Below are positions 16,966 through 24,507 of a DNA stretch of 38,176 bases, piece by piece (the first letter of the stretch is position 1; the number at the start of each line of letters is the position of its first letter). The DNA is from Bacteroidia bacterium. Lineage in GTDB: Bacteria > Bacteroidota > Bacteroidia > JAIBAJ01. The position numbers and the translations under genes are program-made. The stretch lies in contig JAIBAJ010000021.1 of NCBI GenBank assembly GCA_019695265.1, positions 1 through 38,176 of the forward strand. The letters are read 5' to 3'. The notes below the pieces were generated by a model that worked only from the letters and a program-made list of their open reading frames with translations, did no database searches and had not been told where the DNA came from.

Positions 16966-18834
16966 ATGAATCTACTTTCGGTCGAAGGAATCTCCAAAGC
17001 CTATGGAGAGAAAATCCTTTTTAAGGATATTAATTTTGGCCTGAATGAGGGACAAAAAGTGGCATTGGTTGCCAGAAACGGGTCGGGTAAAACTACCTTG
17101 TTAAATATTCTTTCAGGAAAGGATGAACCCGATGCCGGTAATGTCGTTTTTCGCAGAGGCTTAACCATAGGTTACCTGGATCAAGATCCTCAATTTCCCT
17201 CCGGTTTTACGGTTGAAGAGGCTATTTTTCATTCCAACGCCGCTATAATTCAGGCAGTTCGCAAATATGAACATGCCATGGAAACCCAAATTGGCTTGGA
17301 TGAAGCAATGGCAGAAGTGGATAGGCTTGGTGCTTGGGAAGTGGAATTCACCGTAAAGCAAATCCTTTTTCAATTGGGAATTACCAGGTTGAATCAGTCG
17401 GTGGATACACTTTCCGGTGGACAAAGAAAGCGTTTGGCCTTGGCACAGGTTTTAATCGATCAACCCGATTTTCTTATTTTGGATGAACCTACCAACCACT
17501 TGGATATTCAAATGATTGAATGGTTGGAAGGTTATGTTAAAGGCAGAAATTTGAGTTTGTTAGTGGTAACCCACGATCGATATTTCCTAGATGCCGTTTG
17601 TACCGAAATATTGGAACTGGAAGACCAAGTTTTATATCGTCACAAAGGAAATTATGCCTACTTCCTGGAGAAAAAACAAGAGCGCGAACTATCCAAAGCC
17701 AGTGAATTGGAAAAGGCCAGGAATCTCTACTTTAGAGAGTTGGAGTGGATTCGTAAACAACCTAAAGCAAGAGGTACTAAATCCAAATCAAGGGTCGATG
17801 CTTTTGAAGGTATTAAAGATAAGGCTACTTCTAAAAGATCTGAAAATTCATTTGAGCTTAATGTGAAAATGAGCCGAATAGGCGGAAGTATCATTGAAAT
17901 TAAAAAGTTAAATAAGGCTTATGGGGATTTGGAAATTTCCAAAGGCTTTTCTTACACCTTCAAAGCAGGTGATAGAATTGGTATCGTTGGGAAAAATGGT
18001 ACTGGTAAATCAACTTTCCTAAATATGATTGCCGGAAAGGAAGAACCTGATTCCGGAAAAATAAATGTAGGTGAAACCATTGTTCTAGGGTATTACTCCC
18101 AAGGTGGCCTTGAATTGAAAGAAGATAAACGAATGATTGAGGTGGTGAAAGATGTTGCCGATGTGTTGGTTTTGGCCGATGGCTCTAAATTAAACCCTAC
18201 CCAATTCCTCAAACACTTCGGCTTTAAACCGGAAACACATTATACCTTCGTTTCGAAACTCAGTGGAGGAGAAAAAAGAAGACTCTATTTATTAACCGTC
18301 TTAATTAAGAATCCCAATGTCTTAATTTTAGATGAGCCTACCAACGACCTGGATATCCTTACCCTCAATATTTTAGAGGAGTTCTTGGAAAACTTTCAAG
18401 GAGTATTGTTAATGGTTAGCCACGACCGCTATTTTATGGATAAATTGGTCGACCACCTGTTTATCTTCGATGGTCATGGTAACATTAAAGATTTCAATGG
18501 GAATTATACCGACTTTAGAATGATGCTTGAACAAAAAGAAAAGCAAGATGCTAAAGACAAATTGGCCGAATCTAATCTGAAGGAAAACTCAAACTCAAAT
18601 ACCTCAAAAAAGAAAATTGGATTTAAAGAAAAGTTTGAATTCCAACAATTGGAAAAGGAAATACCGGAACTGGAAGAGAAAAAGAAGCAATTGGAATTGG
18701 ATTTGCAAGCCTCTGTTTCTGATTATTTAAAAATACAACAACTTGGTGAGCAAATTGCTCAATTGTCTTCTGAATTGGAACTTAAATCCCTTCGTTGGCT
18801 TGAATTGGCTGAGTTGGTTGAAGGGGAAAACTAA
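16966..18834 (+). CDS. uup: ABC-F family ATPase, Uup type
   Basis: ABC-F proteins have two ATPase domains and no membrane part, and act on ribosomes or, for Uup, on ribosomes and branched DNA. Domain 1 has Walker A ARNGSGKTT, signature LSGGQRKRLA and Walker B LILDEPTNHLD. The inter-domain linker is about residues 240-300. Domain 2 has GKNGTGKST, LSGGEKRRL and LILDEPTNDLD. A charged coiled coil, about residues 540-620 (EFQQLEKEIPELEEKKKQ), is the feature that separates Uup from EttA and YheS. The start is 23 bp after the E2 stop. Confidence 0.88.
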   Translation: MNLLSVEGISKAYGEKILFKDINFGLNEGQKVALVARNGSGKTTLLNILSGKDEPDAGNVVFRRGLTIGYLDQDPQFPSGFTVEEAIFHSNAAIIQAVRKYEHAMETQIGLDEAMAEVDRLGAWEVEFTVKQILFQLGITRLNQSVDTLSGGQRKRLALAQVLIDQPDFLILDEPTNHLDIQMIEWLEGYVKGRNLSLLVVTHDRYFLDAVCTEILELEDQVLYRHKGNYAYFLEKKQERELSKASELEKARNLYFRELEWIRKQPKARGTKSKSRVDAFEGIKDKATSKRSENSFELNVKMSRIGGSIIEIKKLNKAYGDLEISKGFSYTFKAGDRIGIVGKNGTGKSTFLNMIAGKEEPDSGKINVGETIVLGYYSQGGLELKEDKRMIEVVKDVADVLVLADGSKLNPTQFLKHFGFKPETHYTFVSKLSGGEKRRLYLLTVLIKNPNVLILDEPTNDLDILTLNILEEFLENFQGVLLMVSHDRYFMDKLVDHLFIFDGHGNIKDFNGNYTDFRMMLEQKEKQDAKDKLAESNLKENSNSNTSKKKIGFKEKFEFQQLEKEIPELEEKKKQLELDLQASVSDYLKIQQLGEQIAQLSSELELKSLRWLELAELVEGEN

Positions 18835-18907
18835 TTTAGAAAAATTTAAAAAATTCTTACTATTTCAGCATGGTATATGCAGATTCCTGCCTATTTTAAC
18901 ATCCACT

Positions 18908-21196
18908 ATGGGTAGGTGGATTTTTGTATTTCTTGTTTTGTTATTGTCTGTAAATCAACTTGTTGCGCAAAAGGTTGGTTTGGTGTTAAGTGGTGGAGGA
19001 AGCAGTGGAATGGCTCATATCGGCTTAATTCAAGCGCTTGAAGAGAATAATATTCCCATCGATTATATTACAGGCACTTCTGCAGGTGCTCTTATTGGCA
19101 GTATGTATGCTGCAGGTTACACCGTTGAACAAATGAAAGCAATGGCAACCTCCGAGTCTTTTAAGGAAATGACAAAAGGTGTAATTGACGATAAGTATGT
19201 CTATTATTTCAAATCAGAAGAGGAGAACGCCTCCTGGATAAGTATTGAATTTAATAAGGATAGTATTTTCCGAGCATCTCTACCTACCAACCTAATTAGC
19301 ACCTATCCCATAGATTTTACTATGATGGAAAACTTGGCCCCGGCAAGCGCTGCTGCAGGCTATAACTTTGATAGTTTGTTCGTCCCCTTTCGTTGTGTGG
19401 CTGCAGAGGTGGATTCTAAATCTCAAATGATTTTTAAAGATGGACAATTGGGCGAGGCAGTTCGTGCAAGTATGACCTATCCCTTCTACCTTAAACCTAT
19501 CAAGAAAAATGGTAAGTTGCTTTTTGATGGTGGTTTGTACAATAACTTTCCTGCCGATGTGATGCTTAGGGATTTTTATCCGGATATTATCATCGGTTGT
19601 ACGGTCGCTAATAATATCAAAGCTCCAAGTGAAGACGATGTTATTGGGCAAATTAAATCCTTATTGATGACCGCTACCGATTACAGTGTGCCTTGTGAAA
19701 GTGATATTATGATTCGTATTCCTGACCTCGGAGTAGGAGTGCTTAACTTTAACAATGTTGCTCCTATTATCGAAGCCGGTTATTTTTATGCCAACCAACA
19801 AATGCCCGAAATATTAACCAAAATTTCTTCCCGAATTACCAAAGAAGAACGATTGGCAAAACGTAAAGCCTTCCTTGATAAATGTCCACCCTTGGTTTTC
19901 CAAAATATTGAAATCAACGGACTAAATAAATACCAACAAAACTATGTGAAACGGAATATTCAATTAGCATACAAGGAAAAGGAGTTTGGATTAGAACAAT
20001 TAAGAAGACAGTTCTACAGATTGGCCGGAGATAATAAATTAAAAGGTCTTTATCCAAGGGCAATTTTTGATACTACAACTCATAGGTATAAACTCAACTT
20101 GGATATTAAAAGGAATAACCAGTTTAGAGCACAATTTGGTGGAAATTTCAGTAGCAGAAGTATTAATGAAGCTTTTATAGGCTTACAATACCGTTATTTG
20201 GGCTGGTTCGGGTTGGATGTAACCGGTAATACCTATTTCGGCCGTTTTTACAACTCCGGACAAATTAAATTTAGGTTGGATTATCCCTTTAAAGTTCCTT
20301 TCTTCCTGGAAGGTGGAGTTTGTATCAACCAATGGGATTACTATCAAACCTATACTACCTTTTTTGAAGATAAAAAACCCTCCTACCTGATTCAATATGA
20401 TTATGATGCTGAATTTGCTATTGGTATGCCCGCATCCAACGAAGGTAAAGTAAAAGCAAGTGTCGCTTATATGTTTCTTAACAACCGTTATTACCAAACT
20501 ACCAAGTTTATCTCAACAGATACCCCTGACAATACCGAATTTTATGGATTTACCTCCAAAATATTGTACGAACGAAATACCCTTAACCGTAAACAATACG
20601 CCAACCAAGGAAGATACCTCAATGTAAGCCTGAGATATGTAGATGGATTGGAACGAACCTCCCCCGGTTCTACAAGTATTGATAGTGTTACCAGAAGGGT
20701 AGATCGGAAATGGATTCAGGCTAAAATAACCTTCGATAATTATTTTAATAAATACGGAAGTGTAAAACTTGGGTTAATGCTGGAAGGATTTTATAGCACC
20801 CAAAACTTCTTTTCTAATTATACCAGCTCCTTATTTGTTACTTCTGCATTTAAACCTACTCCTGATAGCCGTACCTTTTTCTTAGAGAAATTTCGAAGTA
20901 ACCGATATATAGCCGGTGGTTTGAAGGTAATTTATGAAATCAGAAAAAACCTCGATCTCCGTATTGAAGCATACAGCTTTCAGCCTTTTACTGAAATCAT
21001 GAGAAAAGATGACAATACCGCCGAATACAATAAGAAAATTCAATATCCCCGATTAATGGGAATGGGCGCGCTGGTGTATAACTCACCTATTGGCCCGCTT
21101 TCAATTTCTGGTAGTTACTATGAAACAGAACCTAAACCTTGGTCCATCATGTTTCATTTTGGCTATATCCTGTTTAATGACTCTGCTTTACACTAA
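18908..21196 (+). CDS. PlpD-like patatin phospholipase with outer-membrane beta-barrel
   Basis: The start at 18908 gives a Sec signal peptide ending VNQLVAQ; the open frame extends further upstream into the ABC-F gene without a signal. The 762-residue protein has a patatin domain at about 22-300, with oxyanion block SGGGSSGMAH (28-37), nucleophile Ser58 in GTSAG and partner Asp207 in DGG. A POTRA-like segment (VFQNIEINGLNKYQQNYV) follows. A C-terminal region rich in alternating aromatic beta strands ends with PWSIMFHFGYILFN, typical of Omp85-type barrels. This order matches type Vd secretion proteins such as PlpD, in which a lipase is carried by its own barrel. Confidence 0.88.
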   Translation: MGRWIFVFLVLLLSVNQLVAQKVGLVLSGGGSSGMAHIGLIQALEENNIPIDYITGTSAGALIGSMYAAGYTVEQMKAMATSESFKEMTKGVIDDKYVYYFKSEEENASWISIEFNKDSIFRASLPTNLISTYPIDFTMMENLAPASAAAGYNFDSLFVPFRCVAAEVDSKSQMIFKDGQLGEAVRASMTYPFYLKPIKKNGKLLFDGGLYNNFPADVMLRDFYPDIIIGCTVANNIKAPSEDDVIGQIKSLLMTATDYSVPCESDIMIRIPDLGVGVLNFNNVAPIIEAGYFYANQQMPEILTKISSRITKEERLAKRKAFLDKCPPLVFQNIEINGLNKYQQNYVKRNIQLAYKEKEFGLEQLRRQFYRLAGDNKLKGLYPRAIFDTTTHRYKLNLDIKRNNQFRAQFGGNFSSRSINEAFIGLQYRYLGWFGLDVTGNTYFGRFYNSGQIKFRLDYPFKVPFFLEGGVCINQWDYYQTYTTFFEDKKPSYLIQYDYDAEFAIGMPASNEGKVKASVAYMFLNNRYYQTTKFISTDTPDNTEFYGFTSKILYERNTLNRKQYANQGRYLNVSLRYVDGLERTSPGSTSIDSVTRRVDRKWIQAKITFDNYFNKYGSVKLGLMLEGFYSTQNFFSNYTSSLFVTSAFKPTPDSRTFFLEKFRSNRYIAGGLKVIYEIRKNLDLRIEAYSFQPFTEIMRKDDNTAEYNKKIQYPRLMGMGALVYNSPIGPLSISGSYYETEPKPWSIMFHFGYILFNDSALH

Positions 21197-21205
21197 TTTT
21201 ATGCC

Positions 21206-21850
21206 ATGAAAAACATAGGTATCCTCGGTTCCGGCGCAGTTGGAATTACCCTCGCAAACGGATTTAATAAATTAGGCTTCTCTGTCATGTTAGGAACCAA
21301 TAACCCATCCAAATGGGAAGGATTAAAAGCCAAATTAGCTCCAGAAGTAAAAATAGGTAATTTTCAAGAAGTTGCCTCTTTCGGAAATTCCATTGTCCTT
21401 GCCGTTAAAGGTTCTGCAGCCATGGAGGTTCTTTCATCCATTGAACCCTCCCTGGATAACAAACTAATCATGGATGCCACCAATCCAATTGCTGCATTGC
21501 CCCCTGTTAACGGCGTGCTTCAGTTTTTTACCGGCCCCAATGAATCGCTAATGGAAAGATTCCAACAGCGTTTCCCAAATTCCCATTTCGTAAAAGTATT
21601 TAATTCGGTTGGCAGCGCCTTTATGGTAAATCCTAATTTTGGAAATGAAAAACCTACCATGTTTATTTGTGGAAATTCAGAAGAAGCTAAATCGACCGTT
21701 GCCACTTTTCTCAATCAATTCGGTTGGGAAGTGCAAGATATGGGAATGGTTGAATCAGCAAGGGCTATCGAAAGCCTTTGCATGTTATGGTGTATCCCCG
21801 GATTTCTTCAAAATAGTTGGTCCCATGCTTTTCGTTTATTAAAGAAGTAA
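21206..21850 (+). CDS. NADP oxidoreductase, coenzyme F420-dependent-like
   Basis: The N-terminus, MKNIGILGSGAVGITLANGF, is a Rossmann NAD(P)-binding motif (GxGxxG at residues 8-13), followed by LGTNNPSKW at the likely NADP phosphate-recognition position. The 214-residue length and KVFNSVGSAFM segment match COG2085, the family that includes F420H2:NADP oxidoreductase. Bacteroidota generally do not make F420, so the electron partner is probably another metabolite. It starts 9 bp after the patatin gene and is likely cotranscribed with it. Confidence 0.8.
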   Translation: MKNIGILGSGAVGITLANGFNKLGFSVMLGTNNPSKWEGLKAKLAPEVKIGNFQEVASFGNSIVLAVKGSAAMEVLSSIEPSLDNKLIMDATNPIAALPPVNGVLQFFTGPNESLMERFQQRFPNSHFVKVFNSVGSAFMVNPNFGNEKPTMFICGNSEEAKSTVATFLNQFGWEVQDMGMVESARAIESLCMLWCIPGFLQNSWSHAFRLLKK

Positions 21851-21876
21851 ATTAAAGGTTTTATCAGATAAAGACC

Positions 21877-21884
21877 TATTTTTG
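21877..21884 (+). promoter_or_regulatory. Candidate -7 element for the Lys/Pro-rich protein gene
   Basis: TATTTTTG matches TAnnTTTG and lies 19 bp before the ATG at 21904. I see no clear TTG at the -33 position. Confidence 0.45.
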
Positions 21885-21903
21885 CCACCCCAATTTTCCA
21901 TCA

Positions 21904-22728
21904 ATGCAAAAACTTGCTCTTACATTGGTTCTCTGTTTCTTGGTTAGCTTAACCATCGCTCAAACGGCCGAATCCAACAAGAAACCCGCTAAAAAAGCTA
22001 AAAAACCTAATCCTGAAAAATTACTCGACGAAGAAGTAAATTTCTACAAGGAAAATAGAAAGGAAGTTTATTCCGAACCGGCAGCACAAGGGAAGTCAGA
22101 CCTAAAGTCTAAATCAGGTAAGTCAGCAAAAAAAGGCAAGAAAACCTTTGATGATAAAGCCAAGAAAAAAGCTAAAAAACAACCGGAAAATGCCAAGTTG
22201 GAAGAGGTAGAAAAAAATAAAAAGGCCGCCAATTCTACACAACCTTCTTCTACAGGGTCTTCCTCCAACAGTAAACCTGCTCAACCGGAAACTCCTTCTG
22301 TAAAAGAAAAATCTTCTTCTAAAGATAAACCGGCCAAACCGGAAAAGGTTTCTAAACCGAATCAGATTAAGGAAAAAGCCCCTGCTAAACCTGAAGATTC
22401 CCCTAAACCGGTAAACAATGCAAACCCTCCTGCAAAACCATCCGAACCTGTAAAAGCTTCCAACCCGGATTCAAAACCAGCCCCTGTACAAGCCCCTGTC
22501 ACCAAACCTGCTGAACCCGTAAAACCGGCAAAAGAAGCAAAGGCTCCAACCAATCCCGAACCTCCTAAAGCAAACCCAACTCCGGCTAACAAAGAAGATA
22601 AGCCTGCAAAAAAGGATAAACCGGCTAAAAAAAGCAAAAAGGCAAAGGATGCTGAAGAAAAAACAGAACCTGTTCCTGCAGCTGACCCCAATGCCATTCG
22701 CCTCAATGACCTGAAAAAAAGTAAGTAA
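21904..22728 (+). CDS. Lys/Pro/Ala-rich exported low-complexity protein
   Basis: This is not a family I recognise. A Sec signal peptide (MQKLALTLVLCFLVSLTIAQ) is followed by about 250 residues made almost only of Lys, Pro, Ala, Ser, Glu and Asn. Basic blocks such as PAKKAKKPNPEK and KAKKKAKKQPENAK alternate with Pro-rich stretches built on KPAKPE and KPAEPVKP. It should be strongly basic and disordered outside the inner membrane. Possible roles include spanning the periplasm or binding acidic polymers, but nothing in the sequence decides this. It has its own -7 element, and gatC starts 2 bp after its stop, so it may drive gatC expression. Confidence 0.8.
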   Translation: MQKLALTLVLCFLVSLTIAQTAESNKKPAKKAKKPNPEKLLDEEVNFYKENRKEVYSEPAAQGKSDLKSKSGKSAKKGKKTFDDKAKKKAKKQPENAKLEEVEKNKKAANSTQPSSTGSSSNSKPAQPETPSVKEKSSSKDKPAKPEKVSKPNQIKEKAPAKPEDSPKPVNNANPPAKPSEPVKASNPDSKPAPVQAPVTKPAEPVKPAKEAKAPTNPEPPKANPTPANKEDKPAKKDKPAKKSKKAKDAEEKTEPVPAADPNAIRLNDLKKSK

Positions 22729-22730
22729 AT

Positions 22731-23030
22731 ATGAAAGTAGATACGAAATTGGTTGATAATCTTGCACAGTTGGCAAGACTGGAATTCAACGGTGATGAGA
22801 ATGAAAAAATGGTTTCTGATATGAATCGTATGTTGGCTTTCGTCGAAAAATTAAATGAACTCGATACAACCGGCGTTGAACCATTAATCTACCTTTCCGA
22901 TGAGGTTAATGTCTTAAGAGAGGACCATGCCGTTAAATCAATCTCTCATGAAGAAGCTCTAAAAAATGCTCCTCAAAAAGACAGCGACTATTTCAAAACA
23001 CCAAAAGTTATTGAAAATCCAAATTTCTAA
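22731..23030 (+). CDS. gatC: Asp/Glu-tRNA amidotransferase subunit C (GatC)
   Basis: GatC is the small stabilising subunit of GatCAB, which turns Glu-tRNA(Gln) and Asp-tRNA(Asn) into Gln- and Asn-tRNA. The 99-residue length and the LAQLARLEFNGDENEKM, VEKLNELDTTGVEPL and YFKTPKVIEN blocks match the family. gatA and gatB are not adjacent. It lies 2 bp after the Lys/Pro-rich protein gene and is followed 2 bp later by the methyltransferase gene. Confidence 0.95.
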   Translation: MKVDTKLVDNLAQLARLEFNGDENEKMVSDMNRMLAFVEKLNELDTTGVEPLIYLSDEVNVLREDHAVKSISHEEALKNAPQKDSDYFKTPKVIENPNF

Positions 23031-23032
23031 GC

Positions 23033-23926
23033 TTGACTATTCAACTTATTTCTCCTCAAAATTTCCCTGACTATGAATTGCTCGATGTCGGTGATTTCGT
23101 AAAACTAGAACGTTTTGGTAAGTATATCACTATCCGTCCCGAACCCCAGGCAGTTTGGAGCCCGGCATGGAATCGTAAGGAATGGGAAAAATTAGCCCAT
23201 GTGGAATTTGTTCCGAAGTCAAGTTCTACTGGGGTCTGGAAACGTTTCAAGGAAATGCCCGATCGTTGGAATATTTCTTATCCCTTTTCTGAAACCGAGC
23301 ATATTAAACTTCGCCTGGCACTTACAGGATTTAAACATGTGGGTGTGTTTCCCGAACAAGCTTGCAATTGGAATTATATCTACCAATCCATAAAAGCCCA
23401 AAAAACCGATAAACCTAAATTTCTGAATTTGTTTGCCTACACCGGCGCTGCTTCTTTAGCCGCGGCTTCTGCAGGTGCTCAGGTAACGCATTGCGATAGC
23501 ATTAAGCAGGTTGTTACCTGGGCCAATGATAACATGAAATTGAGTAACTTGGATGGTGTGCGATGGATGATCGAAGACGCAATGAAATTTGTGAAACGTG
23601 AAATTCGTCGCGGTAACCTATACAATGGTATTATTCTTGACCCTCCCGCTTACGGACATGGCCCCAATGGTGAAAGTTGGAAACTGGAAGAAAATATCAA
23701 TGAAATGGTGGGTGACGTTTGTAAACTCCTCGATCCCTCTGAGCATTTTCTCGTCTTAAATACCTATTCACTTGGCTTTTCTTCTGTTATACTCGAGAAT
23801 CTCTTCCAAAATAGAATGCCCGCTAAGGCAAATCCGGAATTCGGTGAGCTCTTTTTGCAGTCCAAATCTGGGCTTAAGTTGCCTCTCGGCGTTTGGGGAC
23901 GATGGAATTTTCAAAAAAATAAATAA
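23033..23926 (+). CDS. Class I SAM-dependent methyltransferase (RlmI-like)
   Basis: The 297-residue protein has a Rossmann methyltransferase core. FLNLFAYTGAASLAAASAGAQ is the SAM-binding motif I with its acidic follow-on THCDS, and GIILDPPAYG is the DPP(A/S)-type catalytic motif of COG1092 RNA methyltransferases related to RlmI. An N-terminal segment of about 130 residues precedes it and lacks a clear PUA domain. The target is not known; an rRNA base is the likeliest guess. The only plausible start is TTG at 23033, 2 bp after the gatC stop, since the first in-frame ATG would remove about 75 residues. Repeat A2 begins 63 bp after its stop, in the sense direction. Confidence 0.85.
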   Translation: MTIQLISPQNFPDYELLDVGDFVKLERFGKYITIRPEPQAVWSPAWNRKEWEKLAHVEFVPKSSSTGVWKRFKEMPDRWNISYPFSETEHIKLRLALTGFKHVGVFPEQACNWNYIYQSIKAQKTDKPKFLNLFAYTGAASLAAASAGAQVTHCDSIKQVVTWANDNMKLSNLDGVRWMIEDAMKFVKREIRRGNLYNGIILDPPAYGHGPNGESWKLEENINEMVGDVCKLLDPSEHFLVLNTYSLGFSSVILENLFQNRMPAKANPEFGELFLQSKSGLKLPLGVWGRWNFQKNK

Positions 23927-23989
23927 TTTAATCCCGGAAGGCTTTTTGTCCGATTTTTCAGCTAGCTTGTACGTTCATACTTGAGTTTT

Positions 23990-24146
23990 GGCGGGCCCCC
24001 TTCGCCATCCCAAAAACATCTAAACTCCATAGTACTCTAACCTGGCTTCGGGTCACGCTTTCGGCTGTAGTCCTCGCCCCCCTAGGCTAACGCCGTAGTG
24101 GGCCTGTGGGCTACTTGCCTCTATCGTTGCCCGAGGTGCAAGCCCC
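23990..24146 (+). repeat. GC-rich structured repeat, copy A2
   Basis: Subtype A, complete, and alone (no B partner). It runs from GGCGGGCCCCCTTCGCC through CTTCGGGTCACGCTTTCGG and GTAGTCCTCG to an imperfect hairpin (24076-24084 with 24096-24103, apex GGCtaacGCC). It ends with CTGTGGGCTAC and TTGCCCGAGGTGCAA. The hairpin arms differ from those of A1 yet still pair. CTTCGGG and CCCGAGG, flanking the core, can pair to form an outer stem. It follows the methyltransferase gene in the sense direction, and I see no intrinsic terminator between them. Confidence 0.92.
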
Positions 24147-24240
24147 AATCTTTGCACTTATTCCTAACCGATCTTCATTCCTAAGCCTTGTTTGTCCTAA
24201 TTCCAAATGAGATAATTTTTACAATCTTCTTTTCACAAAT

Positions 24241-24452
24241 CAAACAATGGGTGAAGTTTGTAATACCTATTGCACACCCGCAATAGTCCTAGTACAATTT
24301 GGTATAAACGGCTTTTGCATCGGACATACCATTTTACTTCTCAAAATAGTTGGACTAATACTCCAACAAAATTGGTGCGAATTGATGATTGTGAACCTGT
24401 ATTAAACCCAAATTTCAAAAGAAGTTTTACTTCTTTTAGAATTTGGGTTAAA
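24241..24452. other. Run of five consecutive hairpins between converging genes
   Basis: Stems in order: CAAAC/GTTTG (24241-24260); CTATTGC/GCAATAG (24267-24286); TGGTAT/ATACCA (24300-24331); GTTGGA/TCCAAC (24349-24367); and a long 23-nt inverted repeat, 24402-24424 with 24430-24452, with 20 of 23 positions paired around a 5-nt loop. The glutamine synthetase terminator follows directly at 24453. The first four stems are short enough to arise by chance; the fifth is not. No convincing protein-coding frame is present. The stretch from 24147 to 24240 holds nothing I recognise. Confidence 0.5.
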
Positions 24453-24486
24453 CAAGAAAAGCCACCCAACTTGGATGGCTTTCTTG
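24453..24486 (-). terminator. Glutamine synthetase gene terminator
   Basis: On the minus strand, 21 bp after the glutamine synthetase stop, CAAGAAAGCCATCC (24473-24486) pairs with GGGTGGCTTTTCTTG (24453-24467) in a near-perfect stem with a short loop. The 3' arm and following bases are T-rich. Confidence 0.8.
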
Positions 24487-24507
24487 TTTCCAGAGGGGAT
24501 TAATAGA

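Noticed and set aside
22068-22776. Long minus-strand frames opposite the Lys/Pro-rich protein gene
   Set aside because: They are artefacts of AAA/CCN/GCN codon bias on the coding strand; the plus frame has the signal peptide, -7 element and 2-bp spacing to gatC.
24270-24503. A 77-codon frame between the methyltransferase and glutamine synthetase genes
   Set aside because: It needs a TTG start and spans several hairpins including the terminator, so structure explains the sequence better than coding.
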